From: Chloroflexi bacterium OLB14
GTDB lineage: Bacteria; Chloroflexota; Anaerolineae; Anaerolineales; Villigracilaceae
Assembly: GCA_001567105.1 (NCBI GenBank)
Contig: LMZR01000029.1
Coordinates: 1-51,442, forward strand
Direction: 5' to 3'
DNA length: 51,442 nt
The notes beneath the pieces were generated by a model. That model was not told the DNA's origin and ran no database searches. It saw only the letters and a program-made list of their open reading frames with translations. The translations under genes were made by a program, and so were the position numbers. Numbering within the stretch: position 1 is the first letter of the stretch; every line of letters starts with the position of its first letter. Below, piece by piece: positions 25,616 through 34,641 of this stretch.

Positions 25616-26323
25616 ATGGAAGTAACCATAAAAATTTTTAGATACAACCCTGAAAAAGATCAACGCGGACATTACGAAACTTACACCGTGGAAGCACATG
25701 AAAATGATCGCGTGTTAGATGTGCTTGAATTGGTGAAGGGACATAAAGATGGCACGTTATCTTTCCGCCGTTCTTGTGCGCATGGCGTGTGTGGTTCAGA
25801 TGCCATGCGAATCAATGGACGAAATATGTTGGCATGTAAAACTTTGATTCGTGATGTTGGCACAAACATCACTGTTGAACCTATCATGGGTTTGAAAGTT
25901 GCCAAAGATTTAATCGTGGATATGAATCCATTCTTTGATAATTATAAAAAGATGCTTCCATATTTGATTAACGATTCACCTTTGCCTGCGGATGGAAAAG
26001 AACGTTTGCAATCTCAAGAACAACGCGCGCGTTTTGATGAATCTACAAAATGTATTTTATGTGCGGCGTGTACAACTTCTTGTCCATCTTTCTGGGCAAG
26101 TGATGAATATTACGGACCTGCTGCATTGGTCACTGCTCATCGTTTTATTTTCGATAGCCGTGATGAAGGTGCAGAACAACGTTTGCATGTGTTGAGTGAA
26201 ACCAACGGAACTGCACGTTGTCACACTGCTTATAACTGTACTGAAGCCTGCCCGCGTGATATTCAAATCACAAAAGCCATTGGTGAGTTGAAAATGGCTA
26301 TGGTGACGGGGAAGATTGATTAA
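25616..26323 (+). CDS. sdhB: succinate dehydrogenase iron-sulfur subunit
   Basis: About 235 residues. The plant-type [2Fe-2S] ligands lie in RRSCAHGVCGSDAMRI and MLACKT. The bacterial-ferredoxin-type clusters are held by CILCAACTTSCPSFW and by CHTAYNCTEACP, so all three clusters are present. It links the flavin in SdhA to the quinone in SdhCD. Two ATGs adjoin at 25613 and 25616; the second has better spacing from GAGGAG. It completes a C-D-A-B operon with repeats in both later gaps. Confidence 0.95.
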   Translation: MEVTIKIFRYNPEKDQRGHYETYTVEAHENDRVLDVLELVKGHKDGTLSFRRSCAHGVCGSDAMRINGRNMLACKTLIRDVGTNITVEPIMGLKVAKDLIVDMNPFFDNYKKMLPYLINDSPLPADGKERLQSQEQRARFDESTKCILCAACTTSCPSFWASDEYYGPAALVTAHRFIFDSRDEGAEQRLHVLSETNGTARCHTAYNCTEACPRDIQITKAIGELKMAMVTGKID

Positions 26324-26408
26324 GGTAATTGGTAAATAGTAATTTGTAACTTATAAACCGCGTCTATGAAGATGCGGTTTATTTTTATCAATATTGGAGG
26401 TAATTTTT

Positions 26409-27245
26409 ATGTCTGTCTTGAAACTTGCTGCCTTTTCACATAACGGACAAGGTGGCAACCCAGCAGGTGTGGTTTTTTATGATGCCTTTCCCAGTGCTGA
26501 AGAAATGATGAGCATTGCAAAAGAAGTTGGCTATTCAGAAACGGCATTTTTAGTCAAACAAAATGATGGTTGGAGAGTTCGTTATTTCGCGCCTGAATTA
26601 GAAGTCCCATTTTGTGGTCATGCCACTATTGCATTAGGCGCGGCATTGGGTGAAAAATTTGGCGAAAACGTATATAAACTTTTCTTAAACAACAGTGAAA
26701 TCTCTGTCCGTGCAGAAAAATCAGGAGAGCATAAATTATTCATAACACTGCAATCTCCTAGCACATCCTCTACAGATGCGCCAAAAGAATATGTAGATAA
26801 AATTCTTAAAGCATTTAATTTAAAACAAGATGACCTCAACCCTGCATTTCCCATCAAGTTTGCTTCTGCTGGTGCAAAGCATTTAATTATTTTTGTAAAG
26901 AATCGCAAAACACTTGCGGATATGAACTATGAATTTGAATTAGTCAAAACCTTGATGGCAGAAAATGGTTTGGTAACCATAAGCATTCTATGGCAAGAAT
27001 CAGATTCTATATTTCACTCGCGCAATCCATTCCCATCAGGTGGAGTGTATGAAGACCCAGCCACTGGTGCCGCTGCTGCTGCATTAGCAGGTTATCTACG
27101 AGATATAAATTGGAATGTCACAAATGAATTCACAATTTTACAAGGCGAAGATATGGGTATGCCTTCACGCTTAAATGTGAAATTTACTCAAACAAAAGGT
27201 GAAAGTGTCTCAATCAGTGGTGAAGTAAGGCATATGACTGAATAA
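26409..27245 (+). CDS. PhzF-family isomerase/epimerase-like protein
   Basis: About 278 residues with the duplicated diaminopimelate-epimerase fold. GGNPAGVV near the start, PFCGHATIALG and the late GGVYEDPATGAAAAALAGYL are the conserved PhzF motifs; the Glu that acts as base in PhzF lies in the first half (SETAFLV). The start at 26409 is chosen for the GGAGG before it; the frame is open to 26394. PhzF proteins outside phenazine clusters have mostly unknown substrates, and no phenazine gene is near. It ends at a clear terminator. Confidence 0.88.
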   Translation: MSVLKLAAFSHNGQGGNPAGVVFYDAFPSAEEMMSIAKEVGYSETAFLVKQNDGWRVRYFAPELEVPFCGHATIALGAALGEKFGENVYKLFLNNSEISVRAEKSGEHKLFITLQSPSTSSTDAPKEYVDKILKAFNLKQDDLNPAFPIKFASAGAKHLIIFVKNRKTLADMNYEFELVKTLMAENGLVTISILWQESDSIFHSRNPFPSGGVYEDPATGAAAAALAGYLRDINWNVTNEFTILQGEDMGMPSRLNVKFTQTKGESVSISGEVRHMTE

Positions 27246-27258
27246 ATTGAAAGAAAAG

Positions 27259-27293
27259 AAACAATCTATATTTATCAAATATAGATTGTTTTT
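27259..27293 (+). terminator. terminator of the PhzF gene
   Basis: A 15-bp perfect stem (27259-27273 with 27277-27291) is followed by a T-run. Confidence 0.85.
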
Positions 27294-27332
27294 ATTTAAC
27301 GCTTATAATCCTTAAAAACAATAGGAAACCTT

Positions 27333-27662
27333 ATGCCTTCCAACCAAACCACAGTAGATTTTATTATCAAACAAATGCACTATGCAGGTGATATTTCATT
27401 TCGTAAAATGTTTGGTGAATATGTACTGTATTGCAACGGCAAAATGATTGGCTCCGTTTGTGATGATAAACTTTTCATCAAACCTACTGTGGCAGGTAAA
27501 GCCTATATTGGCAAAATTGTTGAAGAATCTCCATACCCAACAGCAAAACCATCTTTTTTAATTTCTAAAAAACAAATTCAAGATGCCCAGTGGTTAAGCA
27601 AATTGGTTTATATTACATTTGAAGAATTGCCAAAACCTGCCAAAAAGAAAGTTAAAAAATAA
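27333..27662 (+). CDS. TfoX N-terminal domain protein
   Basis: A 109-residue protein. SFRKMFGEYVLYCNGKMIGSV and LFIKPT match the TfoX-N domain (RxMFGxxGxY type). The domain that in TfoX/Sxy of gamma-proteobacteria helps switch on competence is present alone, without the C-terminal domain. Stand-alone versions are common and not shown to act in competence. The C-terminus is Lys-rich. The sulfurtransferase start follows one base after its stop, so the two are coupled. Confidence 0.85.
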   Translation: MPSNQTTVDFIIKQMHYAGDISFRKMFGEYVLYCNGKMIGSVCDDKLFIKPTVAGKAYIGKIVEESPYPTAKPSFLISKKQIQDAQWLSKLVYITFEELPKPAKKKVKK

Positions 27663-27663
27663 A

Positions 27664-28509
27664 ATGACCACAATAAAAATTTCCAACTCGCTTGTTTCAG
27701 TGCAATGGCTCAAAGAAAATTTTTCGGCTGAAAATTTAATCATCCTCGATGCTGATATGAAACCCGTCACACCTGTTGCGGGTGGTGTGGGCGAATCAAT
27801 TTACATCCCCAACTCTTTGCGTTTTGATTACGACAACCACATCAAAGATATGAATACAACTTTGCCACACATGATGCCCACACCAGAATTTTTTCAAGAT
27901 GAAATTCAAAAACTCGGCATCAATCAAAACAGCGCCATCATTGTTTATGATCACGTTGGCATTTACGCCAGCCCGCGCGCGTGGTGGATGTTCCGCGCCA
28001 TGGGGCATGAAAATGTTGCCGTATTAGATGGAGGTTTACCAGCCTGGATTAATGCAGGATATAAAACCGCTTCGACTCTTAACCCTGTGCCTGTTAAACG
28101 AGGTGATTTTTTATCCACCCCCCAAGCGGATGCATTCGTTGATTCAAGTTATATGCTCAAACGATTACACGATTCAAATGTAACCATCTTCGATGCTCGG
28201 GCAAAAGGTAGATTCGATGGCTTGGAACCAGAACCACGTCCACACATGAAGCGTGGACATATCCCCAACGCAGTCAATATTCCATTTGCATCCGTGCTTG
28301 AAAGCGGAAAGATGAAATCAACATCCGAATTGCAAACGATGTTTGAAAAATATAAAGAGAATCAAAAAATATTTTATTGTGGCACAGGAGTCACCGCCAG
28401 CATTGTGGCACTTGCCGCACATCAAGCAGGCTATGAAAATTTTTCTGTCTATGATGGTTCATGGGCAGAATGGGGCATGGAAAAAGAAAATTATCCGATA
28501 GAAAAATAA
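27664..28509 (+). CDS. sseA: 3-mercaptopyruvate/thiosulfate sulfurtransferase (two rhodanese domains)
   Basis: About 281 residues in two rhodanese domains. The first domain is inactive: Asp replaces the active Cys (IIVYDHVGIYASPRAWWMFR). The second has the catalytic loop YCGTGVTAS, whose CG(S/T)GVTA form is typical of mercaptopyruvate sulfurtransferases rather than the basic loop of thiosulfate enzymes. GHIPNAVNIPF and VYDGSWAEWG are the usual flanking motifs. It moves sulfane sulfur to thiols or cyanide. The start at 27664 puts the gene one base after the TfoX-N stop. Confidence 0.9.
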   Translation: MTTIKISNSLVSVQWLKENFSAENLIILDADMKPVTPVAGGVGESIYIPNSLRFDYDNHIKDMNTTLPHMMPTPEFFQDEIQKLGINQNSAIIVYDHVGIYASPRAWWMFRAMGHENVAVLDGGLPAWINAGYKTASTLNPVPVKRGDFLSTPQADAFVDSSYMLKRLHDSNVTIFDARAKGRFDGLEPEPRPHMKRGHIPNAVNIPFASVLESGKMKSTSELQTMFEKYKENQKIFYCGTGVTASIVALAAHQAGYENFSVYDGSWAEWGMEKENYPIEK

Positions 28510-28512
28510 CAT

Positions 28513-28581
28513 GTCATTGCGAGCTCGTTGGTCGAGTAGTCACGAAGTGACGTATCGAGACCAGAGCGAAGCAATCTCAAA
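28513..28581. repeat. intergenic repeat of the GTCATTGCGAG...GAAGCAATCTC type
   Basis: It contains the palindrome around GTCACGAAGTGAC and CGTTGGTCGAGTAG (28526-28539). The latter recurs exactly at 51407-51420 inside the reading frame at the right edge. Confidence 0.7.
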
Positions 28582-28590
28582 ATTTATTTT

Positions 28591-29381
28591 ATGAAAAACA
28601 TTTCATTATCCCAACCCATTGCACATGGACGCACTGCTGATATTTATGCTTGGGAAGATGGCTTTGTGTTAAAACTTTTTCAGAGTTGGTTTTCGCTTGA
28701 AGATGCTGAATACGAATATAAAATTGCTAAAGCGGTTCATGCCAGCGGAGTCAAATCACCTGCTGTGAAAGAGCTTGTGCAAGTTAATGGGCGGAATGGA
28801 TTAATTTATGAACGCATTCATGGCGAAACGATGTTTACCTTACTCAAACGCGCGCCATGGAAAGTTTTCAGTTTGGGAAATTGCTTGCAAAATATCAATC
28901 TCAAATGCACGCTTGTGATTTTAATGCTGAAGTTCCTCATCAAAAACAAAGATTACAAAATAAAATTAAACAAGCTAACGCTTTACCTGTTCATCTAAAA
29001 TCAAAATTACTCAATGCGTTAGAAACAATGCCTGTTGGGAATAAAGTTTGTCATGGTGATTTACACCCCGATAATATATTAATGGCAGATAACAATGCAA
29101 TGATTATTGATTGGATTGACGCAACGCAAGGCAACCCACTAGCAGATGTAGCCCGCACAAGCGTTTTGGCTTTGGGTGCAGCGGCTACATTTAATGCTGG
29201 CATGGGTTTGTTTATCAAAATATTTCATGCAAGTTATGTGAAAGAATATTTTCGCTTGAATCCTAACGGCTTTGACGAATATCAAAAATGGATTCCAATT
29301 GTGGCAGGAGCGAGAATTAGTGAGAATATCCCTGAGTTGGAAAACTGGTTAGTAAAAGAAGCCAGAAAAATTGCCTCTTGA
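28591..29381 (+). CDS. aminoglycoside phosphotransferase-like small-molecule kinase, frameshifted
   Basis: Two overlapping frames form one protein of about 263 residues. Frame one gives the N-lobe (HGRTADIYAWEDGFVLKLFQ with the ATP-site Lys, then LIYERIHGETMFTLLKRAPW). Frame two gives the C-lobe with the catalytic loop VCHGDLHPDNILM and the metal-binding IIDWIDATQGNPLADVART. They fuse as KVFQFGKLLAKYQ if the T4 run near 28866-28869 were T5. The APH/choline kinase superfamily is clear but the substrate is not; drug resistance should not be assumed. Most likely intact in the organism. Confidence 0.82.
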
Positions 29382-29420
29382 CAAATATTTAATTCATGTG
29401 TAAACTTTTTATTACACATG
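29378..29420 (+). promoter_or_regulatory. promoter with inverted-repeat operator over the -10 box
   Basis: TTGACA at 29378-29383, a 17-base spacer and TAAACT at 29401-29406. CATGTGTAA at 29395-29403 and TTACACATG at 29412-29420 are exact complements eight bases apart, covering the -10 box and start site. The ArsR-type regulator at 29721 is the natural candidate to bind it. Confidence 0.6.
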
Positions 29421-29466
29421 GAATAATTATGTTCCTGTGAACCAAATTCAAATACTCGGAGGCAAA

Positions 29467-29718
29467 ATGGATTCAAATATGACGATGTTTATTATTGCGG
29501 CGGTCACTGTTGTTATTGTAGTAGGTTTATGGCAGGGCTTGTCTGTTGTTAAGACTGGTGTTAATAGCGGACAAAATGAAGAATACCAAAAACTTGCAGA
29601 ACAAATTATGGAAAACAACCAGAAACTTACGGAGGCACAAGAAAAAAATAATGAAATATTGGAAGATGTCCGTACCCGCCTGACTGCTATAGAAAAATTG
29701 CTTCGTGAAGTTCAATAA
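29467..29718 (+). CDS. small membrane-anchored coiled-coil protein
   Basis: About 83 residues from the ATG at 29467, preceded by CGGAGG. One N-terminal membrane helix (MFIIAAVTVVIVVGLWQGL) is followed by a charged helical region with heptad-like spacing (LAEQIMENNQKLTEAQEKNN, then ILEDVRTRLTAIEKLLREVQ). It would face the cytoplasm or the outside with a coiled coil. It is cotranscribed with the ArsR-type regulator that starts three bases after its stop. Function unknown. Confidence 0.75.
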   Translation: MDSNMTMFIIAAVTVVIVVGLWQGLSVVKTGVNSGQNEEYQKLAEQIMENNQKLTEAQEKNNEILEDVRTRLTAIEKLLREVQ

Positions 29719-29720
29719 TC

Positions 29721-30017
29721 ATGGTTACTATATCGGGTTCGAGCTTATTACTCGACACGCTCTCTGCTTTAGCAAACCCTCATCGCTTGCAAATCATTTC
29801 AGCGCTTATCAATGAGGCTAACTATGTCAGTGAACTGGCACGCCAAATTGGTATCAGCAGACCTTTGTTGATTATGCACCTGAAAAAATTGGAAGATGCA
29901 GGCTTAGTGAAGAGCAGACTTGAACTTTCAGATGATGGTAAGGCGATGCGGTTTTATGAAGTTATAAACTTCAATATTCAAATCACGCCTCAATCTATTG
30001 CAAAAGTAATTAAATAA
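29721..30017 (+). CDS. ArsR-family winged-helix regulator
   Basis: A 98-residue DNA-binding protein. LDTLSALANPHRLQIISAL opens the domain, and ELARQIGISRPLLIMHLKKL is the recognition helix-turn-helix, followed by the wing (LVKSRLELSDDGKAMRFYEV). No cysteine pair for metal sensing is seen in the recognition helix, so it is not an obvious metal sensor. Genes of this type often repress their own operon; a palindrome over the operon promoter fits. A terminator follows. Confidence 0.88.
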   Translation: MVTISGSSLLLDTLSALANPHRLQIISALINEANYVSELARQIGISRPLLIMHLKKLEDAGLVKSRLELSDDGKAMRFYEVINFNIQITPQSIAKVIK

Positions 30018-30018
30018 T

Positions 30019-30046
30019 AAAAAGGACTCAGTTGAGTCCTTTTTAT
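30019..30046. terminator. terminator of the ArsR module
   Basis: A 12-bp perfect stem (30019-30030 with 30033-30044) with flanking A and T runs. Confidence 0.85.
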
Positions 30047-30116
30047 TTAACCTTTCAAAAACTTTATCACTTGCTCAGGCACATCAGCATAACGGATTTT
30101 TGTTCAAAATACAGTA

Positions 30117-32033
30117 TTAAACTTTCTCTCTTTGAAATTGCGTCTCATATAACTGAGCATACAAGCCGTTTAGATTAATTAATTCATCATGTGTGCCATG
30201 TTCGATGATTTTGCCTTTATCCATCACCAAAATTAAATCGGCGGCGAGGATTGTTGATAAGCGATGTGCAATGACGATGGATGTGCGCCCTGCCATAACA
30301 TGTTTCAGCGCTTCTTGAATCAGGGATTCGGATTCGCTATCGAGATGACTTGTCGCTTCGTCTAAAACTAAAATGCGCGGGTCTTTGAGAATGACGCGAG
30401 CGAGTGCAATGCGTTGTTTTTCTCCACCACTTAGGCGATAACCTCTTTCGCCAACGATTGTGTCGTAGCCATCGGGTAAACCCATGATGAAGTTGTGAAT
30501 GTTGGCGGCTTTGGCGGCAGATTCAATTTCTGCTTGGGTGGCATCCATTTTTGCATAAGTTAAATTTGTGCGAATGGTGTCGTGAAATAAATATGTCTCT
30601 TGCGTGACCATGCCAATGGCTTGTGACAGAGAATCAAGTGTGACATCTTTTAAGTCATGCCCATCAATGCGGATGATGCCATCAGTTGGGTCATATAAAC
30701 GTGGAATCAAATAGGTCGTTGTGGTTTTGCCTGCACCTGATGGACCGACTAAGGCAATTAACTGACCTGGGTTAGCGGTGAAAGAGATCCCTTCTAAAGC
30801 CACGTCACGCGCTTGGGATGCAGAATCAACTGTCCCTGAGTCTGAAGCGGGTTTTTTATCGCCACTAAAAACAGCGGTGACATTTTCCACTTTGCCATAG
30901 CGTTTTACATCTTTCAATAATTTTGATGAATCAATATGATAATTAAAATTCACATTATCAAATTCAAGTTTGCCGTTTACATTTTTTAATTCAATTGCGT
31001 TTTGTTTTTCTTCAATATCTTGCGGTAAATCAATCACTTCAAACACACGTTCAAACGAAACCATGCTAGTTGAAAATTCAACAGGTGCGCCAGCCAAACC
31101 TTGCAACGTGCCATATAAATTCCCGAGATACGAACCAAAAGCAACGATGGTACCAACAGTAAAAACATCAGTGATGACAAAATATCCGCCGAGTCCATAA
31201 ACAAGCGCAGTACCAACAGCACTGACTAAACCAAAGATAACAAAAAAAGTTGAACCAATAGTAGCGCGCCGAATTCCAATATCACGCACGTTGGCGGCAC
31301 GGTCACGAAACCTTTTTTCTTCTTCTTTTGTACGGCTAAATAATTTAACTAATAGTGCACCGCCGATGTTTAATGTTTCGTTCATGTGGGCATTCATTTG
31401 TGCGTTGGTATCCATTGCTTCACGTGCAATATCACGCAGAATATTGCTTAGTTTTTCAGAGGCGAATGCAAACAAGGGCAGAATTAAAATGCTAACAAGA
31501 GTTAATCGCCATTCGAGAGTGAGCATAACAATTAACAATCCGATGGCTTCAATAAAATTGGTGACGATGTTAACGATGGTGTTGCTAATTGCATTTTGTG
31601 CACCAACTACATCACTGTTAAGGCGACTCATCAATTCGCCAGGTTTTGTGTTGGTGAAAAAGCGTAATGACATGCGTTGAAGTTTTGAAAATAAACTGGA
31701 ACGTAAATCGTAAATTACGCCTTCACCAACTGTTGAATTTAATTTTCGTTGGATGACATTAATTGCACCAGTAAATGCAGGGATTAAGAGCAACGCTAAA
31801 CTTAAGAGAAGCAAGCCATTGATATCTTTGTTGGGTATCACTTTATCTATCATGTTGCGAAAGATTAATGGCGTCAGTAATGATAATGCTGTGGTTAATA
31901 AAATCGTCACCAGCATTCCGCCAATGTGCCACCAATATCCGCGCGCGTAAGTTAACACACGCAATAAAAGTTCTCTTGTAATTGTGGGTTTTTCATCCCC
32001 TTGACGTAAAGATGTCCACCAACTGTGGTGCAT
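30117..32033 (-). CDS. ABC exporter, fused membrane and ATPase domains
   Basis: A 638-residue half-transporter that works as a dimer. The six-helix membrane domain spans about 30-340. The ATPase has Walker A ALVGPSGAGKTTTTYLI, Q-loop TQETYLF, signature RLSGGEKQRIALAR, Walker B ILVLDEATSHLD and the switch His in IVIAHRLSTI, so it is complete. Between the first ATPase strand (LEFDNVNFNYHID) and ALEGISFTANPGQ there are about 40 extra residues, including KKPASDSGTVDSASQA, encoded partly by a copy of the dispersed repeat at 30821-30849. Substrate (lipid, peptide or drug) cannot be told. It stands alone. Confidence 0.92.
   Translation of the reverse strand: MHHSWWTSLRQGDEKPTITRELLLRVLTYARGYWWHIGGMLVTILLTTALSLLTPLIFRNMIDKVIPNKDINGLLLLSLALLLIPAFTGAINVIQRKLNSTVGEGVIYDLRSSLFSKLQRMSLRFFTNTKPGELMSRLNSDVVGAQNAISNTIVNIVTNFIEAIGLLIVMLTLEWRLTLVSILILPLFAFASEKLSNILRDIAREAMDTNAQMNAHMNETLNIGGALLVKLFSRTKEEEKRFRDRAANVRDIGIRRATIGSTFFVIFGLVSAVGTALVYGLGGYFVITDVFTVGTIVAFGSYLGNLYGTLQGLAGAPVEFSTSMVSFERVFEVIDLPQDIEEKQNAIELKNVNGKLEFDNVNFNYHIDSSKLLKDVKRYGKVENVTAVFSGDKKPASDSGTVDSASQARDVALEGISFTANPGQLIALVGPSGAGKTTTTYLIPRLYDPTDGIIRIDGHDLKDVTLDSLSQAIGMVTQETYLFHDTIRTNLTYAKMDATQAEIESAAKAANIHNFIMGLPDGYDTIVGERGYRLSGGEKQRIALARVILKDPRILVLDEATSHLDSESESLIQEALKHVMAGRTSIVIAHRLSTILAADLILVMDKGKIIEHGTHDELINLNGLYAQLYETQFQREKV
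30821..30849 (+). repeat. dispersed ~30-bp motif, copy inside the ABC exporter gene
   Basis: It starts CAGAATCAACTG and ends GTCTGAAGCG, with the same ends as the intergenic copies. It is translated on the opposite strand as part of an insertion in the ATPase domain. Confidence 0.5.
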
Positions 32034-32178
32034 AATTTAATCTCCTAGTTTGGGTAGCCATAACTGTAAAACGAAATGGCTATTTAGGCAACTCAATAAA
32101 GCTAAAAGTTAATAAAAAATTGATATATCTAAAAGGTATAATAATTGAAAAAAATATGGAAGAGATAAACCGTAAAGT

Positions 32179-33715
32179 ATGATTCCTCCACACATTGGTT
32201 TTAGCTCCGCCTTGCTTGTAGCAGGAGTAATCTGCTTTATTGGAGGAATCATTATCTTCCAAACACGACGGAACGCCTTAGGGGCTGTTCCATTAATGAT
32301 TTTGATGTTCGCCTTAAGCTGGTGGGATGTTACATATAGTTTATTTTGGGCAAAAGCCCCCGCACCATACCCTAATTTTTGGCTATATATCACTTATATT
32401 GGCGTGGTGATTGTGCCTCCAACTGTATTTGTATTTGCTATCCAAATTTCTGAACATACTGAGTGGCTCAAACCACCTTTCTTAATTAGCTTATGTTTTA
32501 TACCTATTTTTGTTTTGATTTTGATGTATACAGACTCGTATCACGGTTTGTTTTTTGCAGGCAAAGAGACTCAAGATATCGGCATGATTCTGAATGCAGG
32601 TCCTGTGTATTGGGCAAATACAATTTACTCTTACGTTCTAATTTTGATAAGCATGATTCTTTTTATTCGTCGCTTCAATCAAACCACAGGAATTTATAGA
32701 AACCAATTAGGGATTATTTTATTTGGCATTGGGTTTCCGTGGATAAATAGTATTATTTTTACGTTAGGATTAAGCCCCTTTGAAAATGCAGATAATACAC
32801 CCCTCTCTTTTACAATCACAGGGTTGGCGTTTACGTATGCACTTCTTCGTTATCGGTTGTTGAGTATTTTGCCCATTGCGCGAGATGTGTTAATTGAAAA
32901 TATGAGTGATGGGATTGTAGTGCTAGATGCTAAAAATCGTCTTGTAGATTTTAACCCCGCTGCAGCTCAAACTTTAGGCTTGGTTCAGCAACCCAAAATT
33001 GGTCAATCGGCTGAAGAAGTTTTTGCTACTTGGTTGCATATTGCTAAAAACTTTTATGATGTGAATGATATACGCACTGAAGTAACGATTGGTGATGTGG
33101 AACGCACCTTTTTAGATTTGAAAATTACATCTTTATATGATAAACAAAAAAAATTTTCTCGGTCGCTTAATTGTTTGGCGCGATATTACGCCGCTCAAAT
33201 TGGCGCAAGCTGAATTACAAGAGCAAGCCATTCGAGACCCGTTGACAGGGCTATATAACCGACGCTATTTTAATGAAACATTACAGCGTGAACTTGCCCG
33301 TGCCACACGTGGAAATTATTCGGTCAGTTTAGTAATGATTGATATTGACCACTTCAAAAATATAAATGACACCTTTGGTCATGCCACAGGTGATTTAATT
33401 TTGAAAAACTTTGCCCAACAACTTCTTGAACAAACTAGAATGGACGATACAGTTTGTCGTTATGGCGGAGAAGAATTCTTAGTTTTACTGCCAAATGTTA
33501 CCCAACAAAATGCTGTAAAAATTGCAGAAGAGTGGAGAAGGTTGTTTGAGCAGAACCAATTTCAAGGTCAACATGAAGCGTTTCAAACTACTATTTCATG
33601 TGGTGTAGCAGAATTTCCTCTGCATGGAAAAAACAGCGAAGAGCTAATTAGCATAGTAGATAAATCTTTATATCGCGCAAAAGATGCGGGGAGAAATCAG
33701 GTGGCGAGTTGTTAG
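32179..33715 (+). CDS. membrane diguanylate cyclase (7TM, PAS, GGDEF), frameshifted
   Basis: Two overlapping frames make one protein of about 511 residues. Frame one has seven hydrophobic helices of the histidine-kinase N-terminal 7TM type, then a PAS domain (ENMSDGIVVLDAKNRLVDFN). Frame two has the end of PAS (GRLIVWRDITPLKLAQAELQ) and a GGDEF domain (RDPLTGLYNRRYF, DIDHFKNINDTFGHATGD, RYGGEEFLVLLP). The active-site GGEEF is intact, so c-di-GMP synthesis is expected. The frames join as KQKNFLGRLIVWRD if the A8 run near 33147-33154 were A7. No I-site RxxD is evident before GGEEF. Confidence 0.88.
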
Positions 33716-33730
33716 AAAATACCCTTTACC

Positions 33731-33768
33731 AAAACTGACTACTGTACTATATGCAATAGTCAGTTTTT
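33731..33768 (+). terminator. terminator after the diguanylate cyclase gene
   Basis: AAAACTGACTA at 33731-33741 pairs with 33757-33767 across a 15-base loop and ends in a T-run. Confidence 0.7.
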
Positions 33769-33796
33769 AATATATAAATAATAATTAGGAGAATTT

Positions 33797-34135
33797 ATGC
33801 TGACCAAACCCCCCTCTACTATTTCAGCAGTGTTGAGTGTGATATTACTTATTGCAAGTGGTTTATTCACAGGTTTCTTTTTGCTTGTCGCTCTGAATGG
33901 ATTTTCAGAACGTGAAGGACTGCCTGGTTTGCTAGCCTATCTAATTTGCGTAATTGTCATGGTCGTAGTCGGTGCAATATTTGCTTCGAAACTCACATCT
34001 CGATTCATTCTTAAAAATAATTGGCGTTCGTTTTGGGCAGTCAGTATTTCGCTTCTTATAGTTGTTATTATCGGAATTTTATATTCAAGTGGGGCAGTGC
34101 TTCTTTCTGTTGCCCTAGCAAGTTTCCTACGGTAG
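33797..34135 (+). CDS. small membrane protein, three helices, unknown
   Basis: A 112-residue protein with helices at about 9-32, 40-62 and 79-108 and short polar loops. AGGAG precedes the ATG. No family motif recognised. It ends four bases before the lipocalin-like gene, so the two are probably in one operon. Confidence 0.65.
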   Translation: MLTKPPSTISAVLSVILLIASGLFTGFFLLVALNGFSEREGLPGLLAYLICVIVMVVVGAIFASKLTSRFILKNNWRSFWAVSISLLIVVIIGILYSSGAVLLSVALASFLR

Positions 34136-34139
34136 TTAT

Positions 34140-34574
34140 ATGAAAAATATGGTAATCGGTGCGTGGAAGTTGGTCTCGTTTGAATTTCGTAAAGAAAATG
34201 GCGAAGTGACTTATCCATTTGGTAAGCAAGCGAATGGCTCGTTTATTTATACAGAGTCTGATCGTTTCTCTGTGCAAATCATGCGTTTAGATCGCCCAAA
34301 ATTTGAAATCTCTGATCAACAACGAGGAACAGTAGAAGAAATTTCAGCAAGTTATAAAGGCGCAATCTCATATTTTGGCACATATAAAGTAGATGAAGAA
34401 AATAAGCTAATTCTCCATCAAGTGGAAGGCTCGCTTTTCCCGAACATGGAAGGCACACAACAAATTCGTTATTTTGAATTGGATGAGGATAGCTTGATAT
34501 TGCGCACGCCACCATTTAACGCAGGTGGCGTGCGCGTGACAGGCACTATTGTTTGGGTAAGAGCCTCTAAGTAA
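34140..34574 (+). CDS. lipocalin-like domain protein
   Basis: A 144-residue beta-rich protein. GAWKLVSFEFRKENGEV at the start, then PFGKQANGSFIYTESDRFSV and a central SYFGTYKVDEENKLILHQVE, match the lipocalin-like (Lipocalin_5) family, in which the Gly-x-Trp of the first strand is conserved. No signal peptide is present, so it is probably cytoplasmic. Members bind small hydrophobic molecules, but the ligand is unknown. It is linked to the small membrane protein gene before it. Confidence 0.78.
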   Translation: MKNMVIGAWKLVSFEFRKENGEVTYPFGKQANGSFIYTESDRFSVQIMRLDRPKFEISDQQRGTVEEISASYKGAISYFGTYKVDEENKLILHQVEGSLFPNMEGTQQIRYFELDEDSLILRTPPFNAGGVRVTGTIVWVRASK

Positions 34575-34641
34575 GATCAAGTGATGGAAACAAAGTTTTT
34601 GATGCTGTTATGTAAAAAATAAAAAAACAAAGGAGTTGCAC

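Noticed and set aside
27333..27662. Evidence for natural competence from the TfoX-like gene
   Set aside because: Only the N-terminal domain is present, as in many stand-alone proteins of unknown role; no competence gene is nearby.
28591..29381. Aminoglycoside-resistance gene
   Set aside because: Family motifs show only the broad APH/choline-kinase fold; nothing ties it to antibiotic substrates.
30049..30105. Short minus-strand frame ending in PEQVIKFLKG, after the ABC exporter
   Set aside because: Only about 18 codons are open after a stop, with no start or ribosome site. It may be a gene remnant, but it is too short to support.
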